DNA of 64,000 nt from Bacteriovoracaceae bacterium (GCA_018649885.1 JABIHA010000020.1:62001-126000), one strand, 5' to 3'. Shown: positions 52,869 through 62,456, counted from the first letter of the stretch. Notes: generated from the letters alone by a model not told the origin. Numbers and translations are program-made.

Positions 52869-53960
52869 ATGGATCAAGTGAACCTACAAGACCGAGAATT
52901 GAAACCACTTAGAGGACTTCCCTCTTGGGGGGGTAAAGCTTTTGCCCGTTGGATATTGAAGCTTTTAAGTATGGAAGAGCAACCACTCTCAGATCAAGAT
53001 CAATATATCTCACCTATTAAGGGTTACTTTAGAAGAGATCGCTATTTTCAGCCTAAGCTTTCAGCGCAGTCTTATTCGCTAGAAATAAATAGTCCTCATC
53101 AAAGTAAGAGCTTCAGCCTAGAAGAGTTAAAAAAGCTTCCCCAAAAAAAGATTGTATGTGTGCAAGAGTGTGCAGGAAACGGCAACCATCTCATGGGTTC
53201 AGCTGGATTAGTGGGTCACTGTCTGTGGGAGGGACCAACTGTGCAGTCAGTGCTTGAACATTACCCAGATATTCAACAGACTCCCTATTTGGTATTTCGA
53301 GGTCTTGATAATTTAGGGGGAATAAAAAAGGGATATCACTACGGTCTTTCTATAGAAGAAGTGATTAATGGCAAGGGAATCATTGCACTCAAAATGAATG
53401 GTGAAGAGCTAAGCAGACGACACGGGTTTCCTGCCCGTTTGGTTGTTCCTCGGATTTACTCAATGTCACATGTTAAATGGCTTAGTGAAATTGAATTGGT
53501 TAAAGAGCCACATTCTGGAATCTACAATACCAAAATTTATGTTAATAAAGAATTTCAAGACGGAAAGTGGGTTAATGTGCAGGCCAGGTGGATTGATTTA
53601 AAATCCTACATCACTCGCTGTGAACCTCTTGGGGATGGGTCCTTTAGACTTTCCGGTTTTGCTTGGGGGGGAGAGGAATCCATATCCCGAGTTGAAATTT
53701 CCACAGATCATGGAGTGAGTTGGACTAATGCTGAGCTAACAACTGCCGAGCTTCCATCCTCCTTAAAAGAAATAGAGGGAGTCGAATATTTTGGGTCTTG
53801 GCAATGCTTCTCTACAGTATGGAGGCCTGAAGCTGGTCGTTATACTATTGGTTCGAGGGCCTACAGCTCCAGTGGACAGGCACAGCCTTTAACACAACCT
53901 GAAAATGTCAAAGGGCATTTTAATCAGTGCCAAATTATGTGGCGGAAGGTGGACATATAG
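52869..53960 (+). CDS. Sulfite-oxidase-like molybdopterin oxidoreductase
   Basis: 363 residues from the ATG at 52869 (AAAGGAAAAATC upstream); an upstream start at 52788 lacks a site. The catalytic domain has the molybdenum-ligand Cys in VQECAGNGN (about 101), the GLDNLGG segment and HGFPARLVVPRIYSMSHVKWL, all typical of the sulfite oxidase family (PF00174). The Mo-co dimerisation domain follows (SGFAWGGEESISRVEISTDHG). No twin-arginine signal is seen, so it is probably cytoplasmic. The substrate may be sulfite or another. It converges on the amidase gene, overlapping by 26 bases. Confidence 0.88.
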   Translation: MDQVNLQDRELKPLRGLPSWGGKAFARWILKLLSMEEQPLSDQDQYISPIKGYFRRDRYFQPKLSAQSYSLEINSPHQSKSFSLEELKKLPQKKIVCVQECAGNGNHLMGSAGLVGHCLWEGPTVQSVLEHYPDIQQTPYLVFRGLDNLGGIKKGYHYGLSIEEVINGKGIIALKMNGEELSRRHGFPARLVVPRIYSMSHVKWLSEIELVKEPHSGIYNTKIYVNKEFQDGKWVNVQARWIDLKSYITRCEPLGDGSFRLSGFAWGGEESISRVEISTDHGVSWTNAELTTAELPSSLKEIEGVEYFGSWQCFSTVWRPEAGRYTIGSRAYSSSGQAQPLTQPENVKGHFNQCQIMWRKVDI

Positions 53961-55482
53961 CTCTAGGTGACGTGGTACTAGTTTTTTTACCAACCAGTTG
54001 ACCACTGACAAGAGGAACTTCTTTTTTACATTTGGCCTGAATTAATAAATTCCTAAAAGGAGGAATTTTGAAATCTTCTAATTTTTCTGCCAAGGCCATG
54101 GTCAAATAGTCCATCCCTTTACTACCTATAATTTGCACTGAAAGTGGTAGCTGATCCTTATCCCAAAGAACTGGAACTACGCTTGCGGGAAGACCAAGAA
54201 AATTATAGCAACTGGTATTGCCAACCTTATAAGGACAATAAATGTCCATCTTATGTTTTACTGCCTTTGAAGGATAGACAGGAGAAATTATCAGGTTACC
54301 ACCAGACAATTTGGCGTTAACCTCCAATTTCATTTGCTCAGCTTGTTCAAGGTAGCGCTTGATTGTCTTTTCTGGATGTTTAATGAGTTTCTCCAAAAGA
54401 ATCATTAGAGATGTAGGAACGGTGTGAATATTGGCACCGATGATACTTTTGAGTAATTCTATAATGGGATTAACTGAATTCCCATTCGCTAGCAGTTCTT
54501 CACCGGTAACGGCCTCTGGAGCATTTTGTAAAATAGTGGTAAAAATCTCAAAACCTTCTTCTATGAAAGGAGGTCTCCACTTTTCAAGCTTAAATCCCAA
54601 TGATCCCGCTCTCATTACGGCGAAATCGACACAGGCCTTAATATCATTATCTGTTTTATATCTTCCATCTTCACTATAATAGTAAATCGTTCTATTTTTA
54701 AAACTGATTTGATTAGTACTTTCTATATGACTGCACTCACTGGCGAGTAAATGCTTTGCACCCCCTAGGAGTAAATTGAAAAGGGGAAATAAGTCAGAGG
54801 CCCTCCTGGCCATGGGGCCTGAGCAAGTTAAATACTCAATACTTCCATGGGTTGTAGGCCATGATCCTGTGAGAGGAATAATTCCCCCTGTTGGTTTGTG
54901 TCCTGAGACTCCACAAAAGGCTGCTGGATAACGTATGGATCCACCTGTATCACTTCCTAGGCCCAGTGGTGTTGCACCTGCTGCAATCAAAGAGCCTTCT
55001 CCCCCACTGCTTCCCCCTGGAGATCTGGTGATATCGTGGGGATTATTCGTTCTTCCTACAACACTATTTTCAGCGTCCATCCACATCCCCCCCTCACTCA
55101 TATTTGATGTGCAAATAGGAATCAGGCCTGCACCAATATACTTTTCAACTCCATAGGCATTTGAGTTCGCCACTATTTGAGTTCGGTAGTGACTTCCTCC
55201 AAACCAAATCTGATTTTTAATAGAGTATGAGGCCTTTATGGAACAAGGTACTCCAAAAAAATCGGGTAAGTCAGATGGGTCCCTGCGGGCCAATAACTCG
55301 TCAGCTTTTTTTGCACAATCTATTGCACTTTCAAATAGTGGAACTGCAATTGCGTTAATAACTGGATTAATTTTCCTTAAGTAACGTATGTGAAAATCAA
55401 CCAACTCACTTGAAGAAATTTTTTTCTTTTTAATTTGCTCCGCGAGCTCTCGCCCACTGGCTGAAAAAAGTAAATCGTCCAT
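53935..55482 (-). CDS. Amidase signature (AS) family hydrolase
   Basis: 515 residues with GGAGGTCGAA before the ATG. The Ser-cis-Ser-Lys triad is visible: Lys in SIKASYS (83), Ser in SPGGSSGGEGS and the nucleophile in GLGSDTGGSIRYPAAFCG. Related enzymes hydrolyse amides from fatty-acid amides to small aryl amides; the size and vertebrate-FAAH-like order suit a fatty-amide or general amidase. No signal peptide. An inverted repeat lies 72 bases upstream (55554). Confidence 0.9.
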   Translation of the reverse strand: MDDLLFSASGRELAEQIKKKKISSSELVDFHIRYLRKINPVINAIAVPLFESAIDCAKKADELLARRDPSDLPDFFGVPCSIKASYSIKNQIWFGGSHYRTQIVANSNAYGVEKYIGAGLIPICTSNMSEGGMWMDAENSVVGRTNNPHDITRSPGGSSGGEGSLIAAGATPLGLGSDTGGSIRYPAAFCGVSGHKPTGGIIPLTGSWPTTHGSIEYLTCSGPMARRASDLFPLFNLLLGGAKHLLASECSHIESTNQISFKNRTIYYYSEDGRYKTDNDIKACVDFAVMRAGSLGFKLEKWRPPFIEEGFEIFTTILQNAPEAVTGEELLANGNSVNPIIELLKSIIGANIHTVPTSLMILLEKLIKHPEKTIKRYLEQAEQMKLEVNAKLSGGNLIISPVYPSKAVKHKMDIYCPYKVGNTSCYNFLGLPASVVPVLWDKDQLPLSVQIIGSKGMDYLTMALAEKLEDFKIPPFRNLLIQAKCKKEVPLVSGQLVGKKTSTTSPRAICPPSAT

Positions 55483-55553
55483 TTCGACCTCCGAGCTTAT
55501 AATAAATGAGAGTGGGGATTTGTGATTGAATTTTCACACTGAGTGTAAAAATA

Positions 55554-55576
55554 GAGTTTACATTTAATGTAAACTC
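55554..55576. promoter_or_regulatory. Perfect 11-bp inverted repeat, putative operator
   Basis: Arms GAGTTTACATT and AATGTAAACTC around a single base. It stands 72 bases upstream of the amidase start (minus strand) and 50 upstream of a small plus-strand frame, suiting a repressor site in a divergent promoter region. No neighbouring intact regulator. Confidence 0.65.
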
Positions 55577-55625
55577 ATCGTTTTGTACTATAAGTGACAA
55601 CGATATTAAGAGCTAAAAAAAAATC

Positions 55626-55754
55626 ATGGCTGCCTATAGACCAAAACAAGAGTTAAATATTGAAACATTTTTTAAATTTAGACAAGGTTACAGGATTGTA
55701 AATAGTGAAGAAGTAATTGCCCATGAATGTTCTTGCAGCCTTAGATGGATCTGA
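55626..55754 (+). CDS. Possible 42-residue protein or gene remnant
   Basis: ATG at 55626 followed by 42 codons of protein-like sequence (MAAYRPKQELNIETFFKF ...) with a CSC near the end. No clear ribosome binding site. Being divergent from the amidase across the inverted repeat, it may be what remains of a regulator gene. The rest of the 55483..55985 interval shows nothing. Confidence 0.35.
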   Translation: MAAYRPKQELNIETFFKFRQGYRIVNSEEVIAHECSCSLRWI

Positions 55755-55985
55755 CTAGAAATAAACAAATTATCAAAAAATTAAGATCGGATTAATAACG
55801 TAATAATCATTACATCTCAGTAGCTATTATATTTAAAGGCCATACAGTGTGTGCAACTAAAGCAGGCCTACGTACTTTTTAATTCGTATTCGATTTTTTT
55901 CGGATGAAATATTAAGAAGCTTTAAGGTACTCAACCAAATTGTATCTAATTTTTTAGATTTTAAATTTAATTAGGAGTACAATCC

Positions 55986-57670
55986 ATGAAAAGTTCATTT
56001 TACTTATTCATTTTATTATTAATTTCAATCAATTCATTTTCTGGGGTAATTGGCAACGGAAGCGGTGTCGTAACTCTTGAAAACAAAGAGGTTGTTCCAG
56101 CTGATCTCCATATTGCACTTGAAGCTACAAAGATTCCAAAAGATTTTATTTCATATAAGCTTAAAGACAATTTAAGTGTATTGAATGAATTAACAAGTAT
56201 GATCAAGCTCTTGAATCTATACAATTATGGAAAATATTTCCTAAAGGCGGCTACTGGTGAAGCTACTATTGATGGGAGTAAATGGTATAGAGATATTAGC
56301 GTCGAAGAGTTTGATGTTTACCTTGTAGATGAATTAAGCTCTAAAGAAATAATTAAAGTACGACCAGGACTCATCTTCGATCCCGCTGCTTTCACCTATA
56401 TTGCAAGATTGGAAGATTGGAAGATAAAGATACATTTCGAGTACATTTAAGAAAGGTCATCGAATTAAAAAAAGAAAATTATCGGGCACTTAAAACACCC
56501 AAACATAAGGCGCTGCTAATTTTACATGAAATTCTTCATTATGCTTATCCTGAGGTAACCAAAAATTATGGCGATGGGCATTTTTTAATTTCTAATCTTA
56601 TAAAAAACCTTAGCCTTGTTTATGATTATTTTAAACCACAAAGTGATAAAAAGATTAAAGACATTCCAGTGGAAGCAAGAACAGCATCATTAAGTCTATA
56701 TAAAATAGTTAACCGTTTTGTATCAGGTTATGACGATTATAATAAATATGTTTCAAGTGGTGGAGGAGTTACAGACTCAAAAGAAATAGCCGAAAATAAT
56801 TTTCTTTCTGTAGGCACAATTGTCTTTGGTTCTACAAAGAGACAAAATAACTTCGAAGGAAATGACATTTACTTTTCTACACTATTTATTTCTCAATCAT
56901 CTGGATATAACGATTCTGGAACTCATTACTCAGAACATAAGGTAGAAGCTAACGAATTTTATTATTCAAATATGAGTCTGAGTACGGGATTAATGATAGA
57001 TGAAGAAAAAACTAAAGATTGTCAAAATAACAAATTTACAAATGTTACCGCTAGCGTTAGATGTAGGGGAGGAAATAATATTTTTCGCGACGTAACGGTC
57101 CCGTATCCAGGACACGTTGGGCTTTATAGTGACAATGATGTTTCAAACCTAAAAGTAAAATTCGGTCTTCGTATAGATTTAGATCAGTCTAGAATCCGAA
57201 ATGCGACCTTTGAATTTAAGAATGTAAACGATTTAGAACTTTCAAATTCGACTTTCTATGATTCAGGTCTCAAAAGTGACCGAGATTGGAGTAATTTGAA
57301 AATTATTGATTCAGAGATTATGAATTCAACAATCGATGGAAATTTTAATTTTGAATCAGCAACGGTAACGAATTCTAAGCTAACGGCAAGACGAGATGCT
57401 TATCATATCACAATTGGTTTCCAACTCAATTCATCAAACCTAATATTTGGAAAGGGCAGTCACGAAGTCATAGGAATGCCATCTCAAAAGATCTCACACT
57501 TAAATTTAGATCTAGATACTAAAGAACTAGTGATAGATCCAAAATTAACTGCTGTAGAATTTGAAAAAGATAAGTTCTTTAAAGCGACCTCATTTAATCC
57601 ATTTTATGACATTAAAGTAAAAATAACTAAATCAGGTAAGTTGAAAAGAGCTAAAGAGATTGTAAAGTAA
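55986..57670 (+). pseudogene. Exported HExxH/beta-helix protein gene, frameshifted by an 8-bp tandem duplication
   Basis: Starting from the ATG 55986 (TTAGGAGTACAATCC upstream) with signal peptide MKSSFYLFILLLISINSFSG, the frame runs 154 codons and ends at 56450 just after a direct duplication AAGATTGG-AAGATTGG (56405..56420). Removing one copy joins it in frame to the sequence running to 57670, giving 558 residues. Near residue 175 the joined protein has LLILHEILHYAYPE, a HExxH zinc-protease motif. The C-terminal 300 residues are an Asn-rich repeated region (NNFEGNDIYFS, NSTIDGNFNFES) of beta-helix type. It is followed after 30 bases by a TIGR02147 regulator. Confidence 0.8.
56405..56425. 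repeat. 8-bp tandem duplication causing a frameshift
   Basis: AAGATTGG repeated twice followed by AAGAT. The duplicated unit is not a multiple of three, so the gene is out of frame with two copies and in frame with one. Slipped-strand events could restore it. Confidence 0.85.
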
Positions 57671-57700
57671 TCATTCACTTTTTTTATTTAGGAGTTTGTA

Positions 57701-58537
57701 ATGAACCGCACTTTTAATATTTACAATTTCACAAGTGTTTCAAAGTGCTTTTGCGAACTTAAAGAGCATATGGAGAGCAAGGGAGAAAAACTCTCTTACT
57801 CTTCACTTGCAGCGATAGCTAATTTAGGTTCACGCACTAAAATGAAAAAAATTCTAAAAGGTGAGATGCAGATGCCAAAGCATTCGCTTACCAAGCTCGC
57901 CAGATACTTCAGTTTAGATTGTCACCAAGTAAAATACCTTGAAACAATAAGACTATTAAATCTACAAACTGAACCTGAGGCCATTATTTGTTTACACGAG
58001 AAGGCCATGGAGCTTAAGACAAAGCACGACGCTACTTACAATCAACATAAACTATCAAACCTACAAGTTAAACTGTTAAAGAAATGGTACTACCTACCAC
58101 TGCTTTCTTATTTTAAACTTGAGAGTTCTTCTTGTGATCCAGCGGCCATTCGAAATGCGTTCCACGGGAAAATTACAATTGAACAAATAACTGAAGCAAT
58201 AGATGTGCTGCTTGAATTAAATTTAATCAGCATCAATACCGATGGAGAGCTGAAAACCATTAATGACTCAGTAACTCTTTTAGACGGAATCCCAAGAGCA
58301 CTAATAAAGAAGTTTCATCACGACATGATTGAAAAGGCGAAAGAGACGATTTACAATGTTCCTGTTGATAAAAGATATTTAATTAGCACATCTTTGAATA
58401 TTGACGAAAGTGACTTGGACCTCATTCAAACGAAAATAAATTCATTTTTTCTGGGGCTGGAAAAAGAGTTTTCAAATAAACAAGGTAAATTAATTCATCA
58501 GATGAATTTGCAGCTGTTTAATATTTGTAAATCTTGA
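57701..58537 (+). CDS. TIGR02147 family protein (regulator-like)
   Basis: 278 residues with TTTAGGAGTTTGTA before the ATG. The N-terminus (MNRTFNIYNFTSVSKCF) and the helix-turn-helix-like part (SYSSLAAIANLGSRTKMKKIL) followed by LARYFSLDCHQVKYLETI and a helical C-terminal domain (KWYYLPLLSYFKL ...) are hallmarks of TIGR02147, a family common in Fibrobacter and Bdellovibrio-like predators. Probably a transcription regulator. It starts 31 bases after the preceding frameshifted gene, perhaps controlling it. Confidence 0.8.
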   Translation: MNRTFNIYNFTSVSKCFCELKEHMESKGEKLSYSSLAAIANLGSRTKMKKILKGEMQMPKHSLTKLARYFSLDCHQVKYLETIRLLNLQTEPEAIICLHEKAMELKTKHDATYNQHKLSNLQVKLLKKWYYLPLLSYFKLESSSCDPAAIRNAFHGKITIEQITEAIDVLLELNLISINTDGELKTINDSVTLLDGIPRALIKKFHHDMIEKAKETIYNVPVDKRYLISTSLNIDESDLDLIQTKINSFFLGLEKEFSNKQGKLIHQMNLQLFNICKS

Positions 58538-58559
58538 TTTATCCATTCTGGTACTGTGG

Positions 58560-58712
58560 TTAAAAATTGCCGGATGAGAAAACTCTTTTACTAAAATCGA
58601 TATTTGCTGACTTAAATAGAGCTATTTCGTCAAGATTCAACCCTTCATTGATACCGTAGTCCAGCGAAGCTTCAAATAAAACGGGGGGTTCAGAGGGATT
58701 ATAAGTGCTCAT
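58560..58712 (-). CDS. Possible 50-residue protein
   Basis: An ATG-initiated minus-strand frame in an otherwise empty 325-base interval (58538..58862). It encodes MSTYNPSEPPVLFEASLDYG and 30 more residues of mixed, soluble character. No ribosome binding site is visible, and the family is unknown. It may be a short gene or a fragment. Nothing else was seen in the interval. Confidence 0.3.
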   Translation of the reverse strand: MSTYNPSEPPVLFEASLDYGINEGLNLDEIALFKSANIDFSKRVFSSGNF

Positions 58713-58862
58713 ATACCGACAGTGTATATTAAAAATAATATTTAATATAATGAGAGAAGTCCCATACTTGGAGTATGTTGGAAAAATGCCATTCCAAATT
58801 CTAATTCTTTCTTTTCTCTCTGGGTCCTGCTTTTCTTTACGAACTCACTAATACGTGAAAAA

Positions 58863-59519
58863 ATGGCCGCTATGGGAAATAAAATTCTAAGTTACCTCAT
58901 TTACTACTTTCTAAAGCTATGGACCCTCACCTTCCGTTTTGTTTATTACGGTGAAGAGCACAAAGAAAAGGCCAAGGAAATCTCCAAAACGGGCGCCTAT
59001 ATTGCCTCCATCTGGCACCACGACGCCATTGGCGCCATTTTTGGCCAAGTTGGAACTCCCCATGGAGTTTTAATCTCAAAATCTCTTGATGGGGAGCTAC
59101 TGGCCACTACCATAAAAAAATTGGGCTATATTCCAGTGCGAGGTAGCTCAAGCCGTGGAGGTGCCACCGCCAGAGTTCAGCTGGCCGAGCTTCTTACCAA
59201 AGGGATTCACCTGGCCATTACCATTGATGGCCCCCGAGGTCCCAGGCACGTTGTTAAACCAGGTATTGTAGAGCTTGCGCGGTTAACGGGATCTCCCATT
59301 GTCCCCGGAAGTTGCAGTTATTCTAATTTCTATCTTTTCAAGAAATCTTGGGATCGGTTTTGCTTACCACTACCCTTTTGTAAAATCGTCATTCAATTTG
59401 CTCCTCCCATTGTGGTTCCCGAAAAGCTCAGTGAGAAAGAGTTTATTAAGATCCAAGAGGATGTGAGAGATGCTTTGGAGTCCAATCGAAAGCTAGCAAT
59501 TCAAACAATGAGTCAGTGA
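58863..59519 (+). CDS. DUF374 lysophospholipid acyltransferase-like protein
   Basis: 218 residues. The blocks IASIWHHDAIGAI (catalytic His-x-Asp in the second His), GYIPVRGSSSRGG, ITIDGPRGPRHVVKPG and GSPIVPGSCS match the DUF374 family, related to glycerolipid and lipid A acyltransferases. The N-terminal hydrophobic segment (ILSYLIYYFLKLWTL) anchors it to the inner membrane. It probably acylates a lipid precursor of the outer membrane. A second ATG three codons on is an alternative start. Confidence 0.85.
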   Translation: MAAMGNKILSYLIYYFLKLWTLTFRFVYYGEEHKEKAKEISKTGAYIASIWHHDAIGAIFGQVGTPHGVLISKSLDGELLATTIKKLGYIPVRGSSSRGGATARVQLAELLTKGIHLAITIDGPRGPRHVVKPGIVELARLTGSPIVPGSCSYSNFYLFKKSWDRFCLPLPFCKIVIQFAPPIVVPEKLSEKEFIKIQEDVRDALESNRKLAIQTMSQ

Positions 59520-59686
59520 AGATGAGTGTTTGGAGTGAAAAGTAGAGTTTTTACATATTCCAAAACAAAAGCAGTTTTAAATTAGTGTGGTGGAAGGGCG
59601 ATTTGTTACAAACAATTTACACATAAAATGAAAGGCACCAAGAAACGCGTTGCGTGAAAGATGAAATAGAAAATTTGGCCCTATTT

Positions 59687-60139
59687 TTAAAAAGAAAAAA
59701 TTGCAAGATCACCATCGTCCTCATCACTTCCTGGAACCACGCATTTAAAAGAATTCTGAAAATCGACTTCCATATCTAGAAAGTTATATATAACGCCATC
59801 ACGAATATAACCTGAAGCTGCGTGGCTGGACTCGAAAACTACCTCATTGACTTTAAGTTTCTCTATACCTTGATCTTGGGCTAGTTGGTCACAGATTTTA
59901 GTTTTTTCTACCAGCAGTGCTCTTTTCGCCTCTTCCTGACCCTTTTCCTGAAACTCATCACTTGATACTTTGAGGCATTTTTCATCTTGCCCCTCCTGAC
60001 AGCGTAAAATGGTGGCGACTGCTTTTAGATCATAATGAAACGACTCTAAAGTGAAGTTTTCTACCAATGAAATAATTTTAAACTCACATGGCAAAACATT
60101 GCTGGAAACCAATACAAGCAGAATTAAACATTTTTTCAT
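59687..60139 (-). CDS. Small exported protein of unknown function
   Basis: 150 residues with signal peptide MKKCLILLVLVSSNVLPC (a Cys at the end could even make it a lipoprotein, but the lipobox is poor). GGAGTAATATTTT precedes the ATG. Several Cys in the mature part (LRCQEGQDEKC, KICDQ). It starts 6 bases after the neighbouring exported protein gene, with which it forms an operon. No family recognised. Confidence 0.7.
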   Translation of the reverse strand: MKKCLILLVLVSSNVLPCEFKIISLVENFTLESFHYDLKAVATILRCQEGQDEKCLKVSSDEFQEKGQEEAKRALLVEKTKICDQLAQDQGIEKLKVNEVVFESSHAASGYIRDGVIYNFLDMEVDFQNSFKCVVPGSDEDDGDLAIFSF

Positions 60140-60145
60140 AAAATA

Positions 60146-60805
60146 TTACTCCAAATTAGTTTGGTCTTTTTCACTTTCATCTGCTTCGCCATCTTCCGCT
60201 ACTAAAGATTCATCTTGCATTTGACCACTGACCCTATTCCCAGCTAAATCTCCAATTTCTTCTTGGTAATTATTGGAGTCCTGTGGAGAATAGAAACATT
60301 GAATATCAATGTGATACTTTCGAAATCCTATCATCGTGACATTCAATTCCTGAGAAACTAGTGCTGATTGACTTTTCTGGAAGGGGAAGAAAAAACCCTC
60401 AGTATAAGAGAGCTCTCTTTTTGCTTTATTGTCTTTTCGTACACCAATGGAAATTTGATATTGAGGAATTTCGATTCCAGAGGCCATCACAAGTGGAGCT
60501 GATTCGAATACAACTGGTGGATTTTTTCTAAGAGTTAATTCAAATTCTATCCCGTGTGACGATACTGTACTAGTGTCACGGCAAACTTCACTAGAATCCA
60601 AAATGCCAGGAGCTCTTCCAACTTCGGGACTGCACAAGGTTCCATTTAAATCTGAGGGAGTTAATAATTCAACGGTCTGAGAGAAAACTTCTTCTCCGGA
60701 CTTAAATTGCTCCATAGTAATATCACACAGAATAACTGGTAGCTCAGAGGCAATGGTATTGATTGAAGTAAGGAGTAAAATCCCAGCAAATATAATATTT
60801 CTCAT
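60146..60805 (-). CDS. Exported protein of unknown function
   Basis: 219 residues with signal peptide MRNIIFAGILLLTSINTIASE. Four Cys in the mature region and a highly acidic, probably disordered C-terminal tail (VAEDGEADESEKDQ). First gene of a two-gene unit with 59687..60139. No family recognised. Confidence 0.7.
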   Translation of the reverse strand: MRNIIFAGILLLTSINTIASELPVILCDITMEQFKSGEEVFSQTVELLTPSDLNGTLCSPEVGRAPGILDSSEVCRDTSTVSSHGIEFELTLRKNPPVVFESAPLVMASGIEIPQYQISIGVRKDNKAKRELSYTEGFFFPFQKSQSALVSQELNVTMIGFRKYHIDIQCFYSPQDSNNYQEEIGDLAGNRVSGQMQDESLVAEDGEADESEKDQTNLE

Positions 60806-61004
60806 ATATTTATAAATGCAATTTTTCTGCCAGAAAACCTGTTCTAACTGCCTGAGTTTTTGGGAAAATAAATTCTATTTACTGCCTAAAAGTTAATCAT
60901 TGTAGTTACTTAATACTGCCATTGAAAGAAAAGGCACCATCAATTAAAATTATTTAGAATCCCAATATGCTATAATTAATAGTTCTTTTTCAAAGGAATT
61001 TGCT

Positions 61005-62360
61005 GTGCCTGTGTGCTTGCTCATTGAAGATAGAGAGAAGGTGGCTGCACTTAATTCGCTAAACCTTCGGGTCTATGTTGGACTTGAAGTCATTTGGATG
61101 AAAAATACTGAAGATGCCATGAGGGTTCTTGATGTTGTACCCAATATTGACCTGATTATAACTAGAGCGAAAATCAAATCCTGTAATTCTGCAGTGGAGA
61201 TCACTGAAAAGATGCAAATCTCGGGAAAAAAGATTCCAATGATTGTCATTGGCTCTGATCCCCATCTCGATAAAACCATCAGGTGCCTGGCCTCTAGTGT
61301 TGATATTTTCAAGTTGGTTCGAATAACAGCTCAAATGATGGGTGTTACGGCTCAGGAAATGCTGGAAAAAGTAGTCCCAGACTATTACTCGATACCACTT
61401 CGCTATTTTAAATATATTAATAATATTATATGTGAAGTCTATATCAAAATTTCAAATGACTCCGATAACTTCCAATTTATAAAAGTTGCAAATGCTGGTG
61501 AAGGCGAAAAGTTATCAGTGAGTGCCATAGCTGGCTTTGCAAAAAAAGGTGTAAAAGATCTCTTTATTTTGTGCCAAAACAGACTCAAATTCGTAACGGC
61601 CTTTACCAACGAAATTGTTCCTCAGCTCTATAATGAAAAGCTAAGTGTAAGTGAACGCTTTGAGCTCAATGAAATTTCTTTTGATTTTGTATCAGCAGAT
61701 ATTGGAAAAGTCGGCCTCAATGAAGATATAGTGAAAATGTCAAAGGCCGGGATACAATCTGTAGTGAAATTTTCAGATCAATTTATTGGAACCAAAATCA
61801 AAAACCTATTAAGTACTATGATTTCTAAACCTGGATCGTATAAATTCAAAATGGCCCAATTAACCCATATTTTAGCTTCCCATGCAATTAGAGAGAGAAG
61901 CTGGGGAACTCAGGAGCATATTGATAAACTAGGTTATGTATCATTTTTTCATGATGTATTAATTCCAAATGACCAGATGGCAAAAGTCCTTACCAATGGG
62001 GAGTGTGAGATTCTTAAGCCTAAGCCACATGAGCTCAACATACTCAATAACCATGCACTATGGACTCAAGAACTTTTAGATAAATATCCAGAGGCAAAAA
62101 TGGGAGTCAATATACTTATTAGACAACACCATGGGTCCCTAACAGGAGTGGGTTATCCAGACAGCTATAGCACCAGGCTCTCCCCTCTTAGCATTGTTTT
62201 TATTGCTAGTGAGTTCTATGCAAGAGAAGTTCTCGAAAATACTAACGATTTCTCGCACCATAAAATTTTGGAAAATTTGCATCATTTAATGAATTGTCAT
62301 AAGTATCGTGAAGTACTTGAAAGCTTTGACAGCATCTATAAAGTAAAGAAAGCTTCTTAA
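61005..62360 (+). CDS. Receiver-like plus divergent HD-GYP domain protein
   Basis: 451 residues from a GTG with AAAGGAATTTGCT before it. The first 120 residues look like a degenerate receiver (LLIEDREK, LIITRAKIKS replacing the phospho-Asp strand). The last 200 residues are HD-GYP-like: LASHAIRE, the FFHDV His-Asp, NNHALWT, and QHHGSLTGVGYPD for the GYP loop. The canonical HHExxDGxGYP is altered (Glu and Asp replaced), so c-di-GMP phosphodiesterase activity is doubtful; degenerate HD-GYPs act as c-di-GMP effectors in Bdellovibrio relatives. A middle domain is unassigned. Confidence 0.75.
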   Translation: MPVCLLIEDREKVAALNSLNLRVYVGLEVIWMKNTEDAMRVLDVVPNIDLIITRAKIKSCNSAVEITEKMQISGKKIPMIVIGSDPHLDKTIRCLASSVDIFKLVRITAQMMGVTAQEMLEKVVPDYYSIPLRYFKYINNIICEVYIKISNDSDNFQFIKVANAGEGEKLSVSAIAGFAKKGVKDLFILCQNRLKFVTAFTNEIVPQLYNEKLSVSERFELNEISFDFVSADIGKVGLNEDIVKMSKAGIQSVVKFSDQFIGTKIKNLLSTMISKPGSYKFKMAQLTHILASHAIRERSWGTQEHIDKLGYVSFFHDVLIPNDQMAKVLTNGECEILKPKPHELNILNNHALWTQELLDKYPEAKMGVNILIRQHHGSLTGVGYPDSYSTRLSPLSIVFIASEFYAREVLENTNDFSHHKILENLHHLMNCHKYREVLESFDSIYKVKKAS

Positions 62361-62456
62361 CGACCCTCTAAAATCGGCCACACAATGCCTCTCCCCAAGA
62401 CTAGGACAATCAATCCTATCTGGGTATTGCAACATGCAAAACTAAAAAATAGATTA

